IMG/VR virus record: IMGVR_UViG_3300009164_000134
Span: 1 to 44,210 of that record
Length of the DNA: 44,210 nt
From: a virus
Direction: 5' to 3' (one strand)
Shown here: piece by piece, positions 11,601 through 18,208 of the stretch
Position numbering within the stretch: position 1 is the stretch's first letter
Layout of the letters: every line of letters begins with the position of its first letter
Program-made: the position numbers and the translations under genes
Notes under the pieces: model-generated
What the model saw: only the letters and a program-made list of their open reading frames with translations
Database searches by the model: none
What the model was told of the DNA's origin: nothing

Positions 11601-14600
11601 GCATCTGGAACAGGCTGGGTCCACACGCGGTCTACTACAGGACTTAGGGTGGTGCTGCCTCCATTTAGAACCATGTTCTGTATGTCAAAAGCAGAATGTT
11701 CAAAGTGTTTTGCACTTATGGTCTCGTCGCCGCTTATGCAGAACCTGCTAAGAGCATTGTTGAGGATTGCTCCGTATTGAAGTGCGCTTATTTGCGTGGC
11801 ATCAAACATCTGACTACCCAAGGGAAGTGCGCCACCATTGTTGCTTCCGCCATATTTGATTTCGTCTAATTTGTATTTTTCGACAACAGCTTTAGAGCCC
11901 TCTATTTTGTCAAAAGCGGTATACCCAAGCGTTCTGTACCCAACAGACTTAACACCTACTAAATCCACAGTAGTTCCATCAAATCTTGTGATGGTTTTTT
12001 TAACGGTTGCCTGTTTATGGGTTTTACCCCAGTACGAATTGCCTCCGCCACTTGCACCAATTGAAACTTTTTCGGCAGTTTTTGGGCCGAACATTTTATT
12101 TCCGGTGCCAAACTTGAGTGACCAATACGCCAATTGATTAATTGTTGAAGAACCAGTATTTTCTGGCATTCTTCCGTTTGCTTCTTGCGCGTTTTTTCTG
12201 GCAAAAGTAATGTAATAAACTCCTGCTTCTGGGTCTTCTAGTTGAACAGCTTTAGAGACTGCTTCCAGGGTTGTCGTTTTGCCAGTTCCGGCACCCGCTC
12301 TTACTGCAGCTATCCCACCCGGTTGCTCCAAGAAATGAACTCCGGTGTCAATGATTGCAACTTGTTCTTCAGTTGGCGTGTAGTTGAGGCCTAGGCGCTC
12401 GCGAGCGCTTTCCGCGTCGCTTCTCTTGACTATTCTCTTATCGTCAAACTTGCTTACAATCGGCTTCAGGTCAGCGCCGCTGCTTAGCTTACGATAAGAC
12501 TGGTCGTATCTATTGCCGTCTTTGTCTTTAATTAAGAATCCAGGGATTCCTGCAAGGTCTTCTCCAAAGAGTCCTGATGACATTGCACCAACAACGCCTC
12601 TTCTCTTTCCTCCTGCAGGAACTCTAAATGGAGCCTGTGGAGAAAGTGGTTTTTTCTCGCCTTTCTTTGGTGGGCCGAGCTTGACTGTAACGTTTCTGGC
12701 AGTGTTTGTTCCAGGAACCGTGAAGGTAAAGTCTTGACGACCTTTTCTTTCGTCGTCTCTTTTACCAGCAAGTCTACGAAGCGTTGGCGACTTGTTCATC
12801 ATGTAGTCGATGGCCTGCTGTGCCTGTGTTAACGCATCTTGAAGTGCGTTTGGGTTATCGCGAATGGCTTGCATCCAGCCGGAAACGTACTGAGCGTGGT
12901 CTTCTCTGACTGTCGGCTCAAGGCCAAGGATTCCCATGGCGAAAGCGCTACCAATTTCAGCAATTAGTTCTTCAAATGCGTACCTAGATTTAGATTCGGC
13001 TCCAGCTCCTCGCATTCTTCCTGTTTGGTCTCTATTGAGGCGAGATGGGTGGCCGGTCCAGTGGGTTGTTTCGTGAAGCAGTGTTGAGTAGAAACCTATT
13101 GGGTCCTTAAAAGAAGAGAACGTGGGCATTGTAATAGAGTCATTGGAAGGTGAATAAAATGCTCGGCCTTGTTTTGCCTCTTTCCAATCCGGTCCTATTT
13201 CTGAAATAACGTCTTCAATGTCTTTCATTCTCTTCGCTGCGTCAAGTTCGTCATGCGAGATTGGTTTATAGAACTCCTCCGGCAAGCCTTTTACTTCAGC
13301 AACGTTAATAACTTCAGTAATGTGAAACGTTCCTGTTGGGCGACCGTTGTATAAAGTTGGTGCAATTATCTGTACGAGCTTATTCTCATATCCCGGTTCT
13401 AGTTCTCCGCCAGCTTTCTTCCATTGAGCCACCCCAGCCCAACGTGGAATCTCGTACCCACGATGCGATGCAACCTGCATGAGAAGGAATTGGTTTGTTC
13501 CTTCATATGTTCTTTTGGTATTTGGATTAGTAGCAAAAAACATTGCTCTTCTCCAAGGAAATTCCCATGTTGAATTAGGGTCATTTTGTACTTTTTCAAG
13601 AGAAGCTAAAAAGTCTTTAGCCATCAAGTCGTACATTTCCTTAAGGGAACTTTCATCTAGTTCTTGACCTGATGAAAGTTTTGCTAGCGGACCATCGTAC
13701 TTAAATCTGTCTTCGTCAGACCTGTTCTTGGGACTTGTTTTGAGATAAAACTTATAGTCGTTAGAAAGGTCTTTTCCAGGAATGCTGAATTTCTTATCTG
13801 GATTTGGTGATTTAGGAGCTGAAATTTTTGCTACAGAGTCGCCGACTTCGTTCTCTAGTTTTTGAACTGGTTTTTTAGCACTCGGAACACGGTCTTTTGG
13901 CTTGACGTCGGGGGCCCCAATAGGCTTCAATGCGTTCTGGATTCCTATGAAACGAGGATTGGTTGAACCTTCGTCTACCCAGCCGTCATTGTCGGGGTCA
14001 AAGGTACTGAATGTGGGTTTTCTGTATCCGCGAACGCCACCAGTAGGGATGTCGATATCCGTGCTTCTATTTCTACGGTTGTCGCCAAGATGACGGTCAC
14101 CAAGGGTTGGTCTGTCTATGAGACGAGAACCAATCGCCCTTCCTAAACGAAAGCCTGCGGCCTTTGTTTCGGGGTCAAACTCAATTAAAGATTTTTTTTT
14201 TAGGTTATTGAGTGCAGTGTCTACTGCATCTATGAGTTCCAGGGTTACTCCGGATGTGAGAACGATGCCTTCCGTATCAACAAAAGACTCAACTCTGTGA
14301 TAATCAAAAATTGGGTCAAGAGCTTGTTTTACTTTAAATGCATGCTCTACGACTACCGGAATGTAATACGGCTTATCATCGTATGAATCACCGAGACTAA
14401 ACTCGGCGAGGCTTTTGTACTTGCGACGGGAGAGGAATTTATTCTCAATTGCCCCACGGAGTGAAACAACAGCCAAATCTTCTGGGTACTTAACTTCTAT
14501 GTCTGTTAAATACTCGACTTCTGAATTGAGTTCATCTAGTCTGTACGACTTCATGACAGACGGACCGGCATTAACCACGCCAGGAGGAATTACGGCGAAT

Positions 14601-15772
14601 CGACACTTTCCTTCACTCTCAACAGCCATGTCAATAATCTTGCATTTTCCTTCACCTTGGAAGAATACGCAGTTTGAGCATTTGACGCCTATTCTAGCAA
14701 TTTCGTTTTCTATGGCCGGCGTATATCCAGCCCACACACCTTCGGAGTCTTCATTGAACTTTCCGTGGCGAGCTACAATCTTTAGCAAAGCGTCTCTAAG
14801 GTCCGCTTCTTCTTTATCGAGGTTTCCAGGAGTTTGCTGACCCATGTTGCTGTTGCCTGTATTCGCGTACTCAACTCGTGGAAGAGCAATAACAGCCATT
14901 CCCTCGCTAGTTGGCTTAAACGCCATCGGTACCGATGCTGCTGGTGGGCGCATGGGAACCGTTGGAGCCTGAACTCGTGGAGTCGGCATAGACATTGGCA
15001 TAGCCATTGGGGCACCGAACATGAAGCGGCCGTTGTTGTGCATGAATGGGCACTTGTACTTTTCATTTTGACCGTTTTCGCCTACATGTCCATACATGAC
15101 ATGATTATCTGCAACGTCAGTCACGGAAACTTTTTTGCCGAGCATCATCGAGAGTTGCTTCTCTAGTTCCTCTACGTCCATACCATCAGTAACAGGAGTA
15201 CCCATCTGTGGGTTCTCCATGATTGCAGACTGACCGTCAGACTTGACAGAGATGGTCCCCGTGAGTTGGTTTGCGCCATGCAATACAGGGCTTACTTCAT
15301 AGAGTTCAAGCTCGTAAATAACGTTTGCTTGAGCCTTTTGGTCATACTGAGCGCGGAGGGTTTTGTAGCCAATTGACCACTCCTGCTCTTGACCAAAGAA
15401 GGCTACGTTTGAGAACGCCTCTTTGCCTTTTTCTGAAAAAAGATTGAACTGAACGCGAGCAAAAAGTCCACCAATACCAGCCATCTTCATTTTCATTGGA
15501 AGACGATTGTCGGTTGGCGGTACTTCGTAAATTTCTAGAACCTTACCGATAGGGTCGTTCCAGTTATGTCCCCAAACAACACGCGGCTTTCTGCGCATAA
15601 GGCTCTTGGTAAATGCTCCAGTTGCACAAATGTCACCAACAGAGTCTCTATTACCAATGCCTGCCACAAAGCACTCAACGATTCCCTGCGCTTCATCTAG
15701 GTTTAGCGAGCCATTTGCTGCTGCTGTAGAACCTAGTGATGCTGCTTTGTATTCAAACATTTCTAAAGGCAT
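5663..15772 (-). CDS. Prohead protease polyprotein: HK97-type protease, ArdC/zincin, two SF1 helicases, C-terminal module
   Basis: One uninterrupted 3369-residue frame; the usual family length is about 200 residues. Residues 1-190 are an HK97-type (S78/U35) prohead protease with catalytic His69 (VVWGHNW) and Ser133 (EWSIGYK). A four-Cys segment (SNCVFF, GEGKCKI, EGKCRF) lies near 375-400 and a DPDNDGWVDEG acidic loop near 595. Residues 705-830 match the ArdC N-terminal ssDNA-binding domain, followed by a zincin with HETTH at 900-904. Helicase 1 has Walker A Lys1165, DEAQD 1489-1493, GDPRQSIFGFRG and motif VI VALTRAK near 2070. Helicase 2 has GKTTT with Lys2302, DEAQD 2507-2511, HTSKGLE near 2742 and AVTRAEE near 2787. 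Both resemble UvrD/FBH1. LSSG motifs at 699, 1096, 2146 and 2818 separate the modules. The C-terminal module has two related GLGxRRDAA segments near 2993 and 3192. Start: the first ATG, after AAGAAG. Cleavage into packaged parts is inferred. Confidence 0.92.
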   Translation of the reverse strand: MPLEMFEYKAASLGSTAAANGSLNLDEAQGIVECFVAGIGNRDSVGDICATGAFTKSLMRRKPRVVWGHNWNDPIGKVLEIYEVPPTDNRLPMKMKMAGIGGLFARVQFNLFSEKGKEAFSNVAFFGQEQEWSIGYKTLRAQYDQKAQANVIYELELYEVSPVLHGANQLTGTISVKSDGQSAIMENPQMGTPVTDGMDVEELEKQLSMMLGKKVSVTDVADNHVMYGHVGENGQNEKYKCPFMHNNGRFMFGAPMAMPMSMPTPRVQAPTVPMRPPAASVPMAFKPTSEGMAVIALPRVEYANTGNSNMGQQTPGNLDKEEADLRDALLKIVARHGKFNEDSEGVWAGYTPAIENEIARIGVKCSNCVFFQGEGKCKIIDMAVESEGKCRFAVIPPGVVNAGPSVMKSYRLDELNSEVEYLTDIEVKYPEDLAVVSLRGAIENKFLSRRKYKSLAEFSLGDSYDDKPYYIPVVVEHAFKVKQALDPIFDYHRVESFVDTEGIVLTSGVTLELIDAVDTALNNLKKKSLIEFDPETKAAGFRLGRAIGSRLIDRPTLGDRHLGDNRRNRSTDIDIPTGGVRGYRKPTFSTFDPDNDGWVDEGSTNPRFIGIQNALKPIGAPDVKPKDRVPSAKKPVQKLENEVGDSVAKISAPKSPNPDKKFSIPGKDLSNDYKFYLKTSPKNRSDEDRFKYDGPLAKLSSGQELDESSLKEMYDLMAKDFLASLEKVQNDPNSTWEFPWRRAMFFATNPNTKRTYEGTNQFLLMQVASHRGYEIPRWAGVAQWKKAGGELEPGYENKLVQIIAPTLYNGRPTGTFHITEVINVAEVKGLPEEFYKPISHDELDAAKRMKDIEDVISEIGPDWKEAKQGRAFYSPSNDSITMPTFSSFKDPIGFYSTLLHETTHWTGHPSRLNRDQTGRMRGAGAESKSRYAFEELIAEIGSAFAMGILGLEPTVREDHAQYVSGWMQAIRDNPNALQDALTQAQQAIDYMMNKSPTLRRLAGKRDDERKGRQDFTFTVPGTNTARNVTVKLGPPKKGEKKPLSPQAPFRVPAGGKRRGVVGAMSSGLFGEDLAGIPGFLIKDKDGNRYDQSYRKLSSGADLKPIVSKFDDKRIVKRSDAESARERLGLNYTPTEEQVAIIDTGVHFLEQPGGIAAVRAGAGTGKTTTLEAVSKAVQLEDPEAGVYYITFARKNAQEANGRMPENTGSSTINQLAYWSLKFGTGNKMFGPKTAEKVSIGASGGGNSYWGKTHKQATVKKTITRFDGTTVDLVGVKSVGYRTLGYTAFDKIEGSKAVVEKYKLDEIKYGGSNNGGALPLGSQMFDATQISALQYGAILNNALSRFCISGDETISAKHFEHSAFDIQNMVLNGGSTTLSPVVDRVWTQPVPDAWVKQLEQMWKDITDDNSNVLPTFDHQVKMWALTKPDLSTDPGLIGHASRDQQGFPKATPSGTRAVKGKTGIVTHNKTGATWYRQFGTKDKPLSLFMFDEAQDTNQVVQQVIADNAEKGVSIMMVGDPRQSIFGFRGSSDTFAQVKPTFELTLRDSFRYGRLQAYLGNSILNMLNIEDRNDGVDPEASDYQLFGRAAGVVEADFSIAGLSKDELTKKFQKLAKKYDARWVDIQKRNNRLDENIVSLSALPSLNEKDRDKLLTDAMQALAAQADGEILRDYKFDRPGKNMVIFRTNAGMISQGIEISTRLGKTLGMPEERHSKMLAAMKVLNWINSGKKLARPVESKLLGGKVMDAASIQDVKRILSIDGKANADALSLMRLLDLPKMNPDGTRATYRDPQTGAIMQANMSAMDYVEALEGMWDSVKGEFDYSKRKIIPVQERVDIDPFEQIDIEAVKIQGALNPKKSGAGANGPWIMGGLEPNIIIPASLNGDADINRVYWRPLFTDSGSWLGPGVTASGKWDGKSILITGNGVDGVKSYTAANGSATKATALGPSRLALQKWIKDHKMEGKISYHEKSVALDGKAQRPPGDGWVVSGDTLEESASIVSELGRYLTDHVNDTEGVDIEVITGHGVKGLEADYVMMGDDWGRSNARDMGIALTQAQKDAGEVNNRLPREEAHLLYVALTRAKLGFDPGPGLDWIFDPARNTGIDGIANGPTKLGPEQQRPNGHWNPYGGGAPKASTFTPTVTAPQSLSSGKNPPGDMPNPEEQKKLIEAAAAKTPKKGFEESFLPSVLSQHKSKNGVLSQSQWDTLRNMVYGWPTVENGKTVWPNGDATPSKPSTPNAPGAPSTPSAPFSRKPRKIIDIKDVEKYDYPDLPANRKPNPEQDVAIDAMMTGADVKVRALAATGKTTTVINFAKRLQKSEPEARIAYLVFNVNAKDDVTKRIAKEGISPDFFQIRTMDSLSYNAMKAINRNLTDKSYEADAVNWIDPIKSYKDRAAYLGIKGMVSEADELSAIDVYKRVQKAIDAFVISDDKEVGPQHFTGAFNGSLAVKDEKILPELVGYAKKMWEDINTARDGKKGMLPTNNAHLTKIWALTDPDIGKIAGANIAMVDEAQDMNPVFAKMLANSGDIQKIYIGDTNQAINAWRGADGKTLDDAKSVYDMPITDSYRFGKVIAGVGNQFLSLLGAKERMTGKKADKSGNPVDGVITTIDKPTMILTRANGGAIAATMDVFSKGGAVYGSKNFKKDLENFIQNIDWMENKAKGNPFYINEFGKEVKTPPPPSQDLDGITTMEEFKKAIEDGDNNRLNMLNKLLAENSVADLREALSKIITDKKKLPENRDDYVHIQTAHTSKGLESPRVKIWSDFRKPKWDKEKKTWIMPDEQELRLSYVAVTRAEEQLELGSLDWINDFPESDSGSVAKLSSGAASSNAGGRLSRRIRTVGNAGEDMSGAEGDTRRLAHPIELAGFSSVTKNSGTNRAITKTSMSIWKGFRDNGIALDIDSDSTDPAQKQKALNNALNAISERMRERPSIKIGNISQNGGNQEPSAETWMLPVSKLKDAIRVPTEWTRDYTDSGSLSESFHSQTRPITNAELASMLGLGRRDAALLEKDGAAINHDAVRYMLAETGKQKEFGAWRLFAPVDSAEAKQKKWNAEEVFAENIGRASMRDRFIVETFGKDAFPHWFDQEEQQSITPDEYASLGEVSPVAKFQAMGRFQKNSATDGDSEAEHNLMLEGMSGASLTPSGTVTAEQIATDKTSRQDFKIEPLLEHLGISKNDNWHEKLRQVIAESFGSQNVGLGSRRDAAEWEKKGVPVAYIDEMIRKGVIPDASSIWTEGKAGQQLDSELSRSKHAVYEALNEFIQKSGVEKSKANRETVHSIIGKKDIHTELPKLAATRGPVFSPKKGDSPRYSTNELQGVVNRFNEVFGTNYSIDDIFSAEQLRTARERIEKDGKTLYGKNKNGTRVISDSTAV
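14192..14201 (-). other. A10 homopolymer in the coding strand of the polyprotein gene, possible slippage site
   Basis: The coding strand reads CTA AAA AAA AAA TCT, giving Lys525-Lys527 within a ten-A run, so the ideal -1 heptamer A AAA AAA occurs in frame. A -1 shift or one extra A in the mRNA reads AAA ATC TTT AAT TGA and stops; loss of one A gives CTT TAA and also stops. Either slip would release a product of about 530 residues carrying the protease and Cys-rich parts but none of the ArdC or helicase modules. That the run is used is not shown by sequence alone. Confidence 0.4.
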
Positions 15773-15851
15773 TTGGCTTCTTTTCTTTAGCGATGAAACG
15801 ATAATAAACTATTTTGTAGGTCTGTTAGTGCACCTATTGTTATTATCCATT

Positions 15852-15877
15852 AATATAAAGAAACAATATAAAGAAAC
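15852..15877 (-). repeat. Two tandem copies of a 13-bp AT-rich unit before the polyprotein gene
   Basis: The unit AATATAAAGAAAC occurs twice head to tail at 15852-15864 and 15865-15877, running into the stop of the portal gene. Read on the minus strand each copy gives TTTCTTTATATT, with a TATATT that could act as a -10 box for the polyprotein gene 80-100 bases downstream. No clear -35 is visible, so the repeat is certain but its role is not. The rest of the 104-base gap is AT-rich and holds no gene. Confidence 0.5.
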
Positions 15878-17940
15878 TAAGCTACTTGAGCAAAGTTCCA
15901 AACATCCCTTGCGCCTGTTTCGGCTATTTCAAACTGTTCTTTAGCAAAGAAGTTTGCATACATATCAATCAAACCCTCCCTGAAGGAGAGGAGGCGTCTA
16001 TCTTCTTCGGCAAACTCAAAAGACTTGAGCATTATGGAGTTGATGTCAGAGAAGAATACGTCATTAACCTTTTTGATTCTAAGCAAATGTGACTCAATAT
16101 TCTTGACAACGTCAAACGGCTGAAGAGTTTTAATCTTCATACCGTATTCGTTTGACTTCTCGCTTCTTAATTCGTATGAGTCATTAATAATTGCAGATAA
16201 TACGGGTTTAATGTCGTCATCAATCTGCTTATTCCATATATCTTTTGAGAGAATTGAATCTATGTCCAAAGTTCCAGACATAAGAGACTTTCTAGCCTTT
16301 GCCCCACTGGCCTTCTCAAGAACAACTCTTTGCTGTCTTTCGACAATACGTTCAATGCTTCTAGAAAGTATGTCCGTCCAGCGCTCAATTGCAGTCTCAG
16401 ACCTATCTTCGGCTGTCGTTTCGTCACTCTTTGTTTGAATCTGAGTGTTTGAGTCAGAAGCCGTAACCATCCCAGGCATCGCCTCAGGAGCAAGCGCTTC
16501 TGGCGGAACAGTGTCTTGAGGCATTCCTTCAACTTGTCCTGCTGCTGCAAGGGCTCCCTGCATCGTATTGGGGTCAAGTGGCGGTGTTGCCCCCACTGGA
16601 GGCATTCCTGGTACTGGGGGTATTCCTGGAGCGCCTGGTGGCATTCCTGGCATTCCTGGCATTCCTGGAGCGCCTGGAATCTGTGCCGTATTTGGTTCTT
16701 CCATCTTCTTCTTAGTATTGGCAATTGGAATGAGGTTGGGGTTCATCAAAAGGGAGTCAGCCAAATCGGCTTCTACTTCTTTTCGTGAAGAACCTATTCT
16801 GTATTCGTTGTTGCTAATTAGACCTGCTTGGAATTCCTGCATCAGGTAGCGGTCGCGCTCTTGCTTGTAGAGCATCAAAATTGGGACACCGGTGGTATCA
16901 AAGTCAACGTAGTTCTTATCATCTAGTTCATCCAAAGCACGGGCGATTGGCTCCAAATGCGGAAGCATTGTCTCCATCCAGAATACCCTGATTTCCTCAG
17001 CAGCGTTACTAAACGTACGTCCTGCAGCATTTCCTATTACCGACTCCGGAACACCAAAAGCAGCAAGTATTTCCTCTTTGGTAACTTGGCGCATCTGAAT
17101 ATAGGCAGCATCTCTTGGGCTAGCCGAAGTGTCAACGAAGTCAACACCATCATCGGCCGAAATAACGGTCGTATGGCCGGCGCGTGTTATGTTTCCACGG
17201 AATCGACTACGGAGCTCCTCCTTGTCTTCTTCATCAATTTCTCCACGAAGGACAAGCAATCCACCGGGACGACCATCATTAAGCAGGTAGTTGCGGTTGT
17301 AGAGCTTTGCCAAGTTCTCAATTTCTATCGCCACGCCAGATGCCTCAAGTGGAGTTAGGGACAGGTATGGGTCAAGAGGGTGCGGGCGACGAACCCAACA
17401 AACATCATCCGGCTTCATGATTACTTTTTGACCATTTGGCATGCTTACTTCGTAACCAGAAACAAAGGTCTTGGGGTCGGGAATTGGGGCAGTTGACTGA
17501 GGTGGGAGTAGGTTTAGTCCAATTATCCCACCATCACGACCACGCACTTTTTCGATAAAAGCACCCCGTGTACCAAGGAGAAGCTGAGCGGAAAGCCTGT
17601 ATCTAAAAATAAATGAGTTTTCCCCAACATTGGACTTGACGTTTAGGAGTTCCAGCAATGTTGAGCGGTTCGCCTCGCGGCCAACTATTATCTCACCCTT
17701 GCTGGAGTTGTCTTTGCGGAGTATGGCCGGTAGACGTGCCTGGTTTCCAGCGATAGCATCAATGCACCGGTTAACCCAGGTAATTTTTGACATGCCTTCG
17801 CGGTAAGCACGCTCGATATCCCACGAGTCCCTGTATGGCTTACCCTCAAAAGAGGGGTTATTTGAGATAGGTATTCCATACCCCAACCCCTTCGACCCCG
17901 ATGACTGAACTGATTTATTCTCTGACGAGTTCCATCCCAT
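15877..17940 (-). CDS. HK97-family portal protein
   Basis: A 687-residue portal, the dodecameric ring at the capsid vertex through which DNA is packaged and ejected. The N-terminal two thirds carry the usual features of HK97-type portals: an early segment around VNRCIDAIAGNQARLP, a PDDVCWVRRPHPLDPY stretch, PGGLLVLRG, and the clip/stem-like part with KEEILAAFGVPESVIG and an N-A-A-E-E-I motif. Residues about 417-460 form a Pro/Gly/Met-rich collagen-like linker (PGAPGMPGMPGMPPGAPG), followed by a charged helical C-terminal part of about 200 residues that ordinary portals lack. The gene lies between the small membrane protein (7 bp apart) and the protease polyprotein, as in other phage head modules. 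The start has no strong ribosome binding site and is probably coupled to the upstream gene. Confidence 0.93.
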   Translation of the reverse strand: MGWNSSENKSVQSSGSKGLGYGIPISNNPSFEGKPYRDSWDIERAYREGMSKITWVNRCIDAIAGNQARLPAILRKDNSSKGEIIVGREANRSTLLELLNVKSNVGENSFIFRYRLSAQLLLGTRGAFIEKVRGRDGGIIGLNLLPPQSTAPIPDPKTFVSGYEVSMPNGQKVIMKPDDVCWVRRPHPLDPYLSLTPLEASGVAIEIENLAKLYNRNYLLNDGRPGGLLVLRGEIDEEDKEELRSRFRGNITRAGHTTVISADDGVDFVDTSASPRDAAYIQMRQVTKEEILAAFGVPESVIGNAAGRTFSNAAEEIRVFWMETMLPHLEPIARALDELDDKNYVDFDTTGVPILMLYKQERDRYLMQEFQAGLISNNEYRIGSSRKEVEADLADSLLMNPNLIPIANTKKKMEEPNTAQIPGAPGMPGMPGMPPGAPGIPPVPGMPPVGATPPLDPNTMQGALAAAGQVEGMPQDTVPPEALAPEAMPGMVTASDSNTQIQTKSDETTAEDRSETAIERWTDILSRSIERIVERQQRVVLEKASGAKARKSLMSGTLDIDSILSKDIWNKQIDDDIKPVLSAIINDSYELRSEKSNEYGMKIKTLQPFDVVKNIESHLLRIKKVNDVFFSDINSIMLKSFEFAEEDRRLLSFREGLIDMYANFFAKEQFEIAETGARDVWNFAQVA

Positions 17941-17947
17941 GTTTTAT

Positions 17948-18148
17948 TTACTCAAGTCCTAATAAAAATCCGAATATGCCGCAACAAACACCAGCAACCA
18001 CTAAACCTGCCGGCAGGTAAATCATGCTAGTGCCGACACTCGTAAACATTATAAATGAAAACATGAGCAAATTAGCGAATGTAGGCCTTTTGCTTTTGGA
18101 CTTTAGCCATATTAAGGCTTTTCTACTAACTGTACGTAGTTTTGACAT
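17948..18148 (-). CDS. Small membrane protein upstream of the portal gene
   Basis: A 66-residue protein with a basic N-terminus (residues 1-23, many Lys/Arg/Ser) and two hydrophobic segments, about 24-41 and 43-63, forming a helical hairpin with a short SMIYLP turn and a GFLLGLE end. Small two-span membrane proteins sit beside the portal gene in several actinophages, but no function is assigned here. I chose the ATG at 18148 and not the longer frame from 18253, because the longer form would overlap the terminase start and adds residues that look like noise. There is no Shine-Dalgarno sequence. A TACTGT box (18156-18161) ends 7 nt before the ATG, which fits a leaderless transcript. Confidence 0.6.
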   Translation of the reverse strand: MSKLRTVSRKALIWLKSKSKRPTFANLLMFSFIMFTSVGTSMIYLPAGLVVAGVCCGIFGFLLGLE

Positions 18149-18155
18149 ATACCAT

Positions 18156-18161
18156 ACAGTA
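18156..18161 (-). promoter_or_regulatory. TANNNT -10 box for a leaderless transcript of the small membrane protein
   Basis: On the minus strand TACTGT is followed by 7 nt and then the ATG at 18148, with no ribosome binding site between them. This box and four similar ones in the window fit the actinobacterial leaderless-gene pattern, in which transcription starts on or next to the start codon. Confidence 0.35.
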
Positions 18162-18208
18162 GCGCACAAATGCACCTTTTGGAACGACAAGAGTAGTGAA
18201 AGAAACTT

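Noticed and set aside
18142-18147. TTGACA as a -35 box for the terminase gene
   Set aside because: No -10-like sequence lies 16-18 bases downstream (GCACAAA region), and the bases are part of the small membrane protein start.
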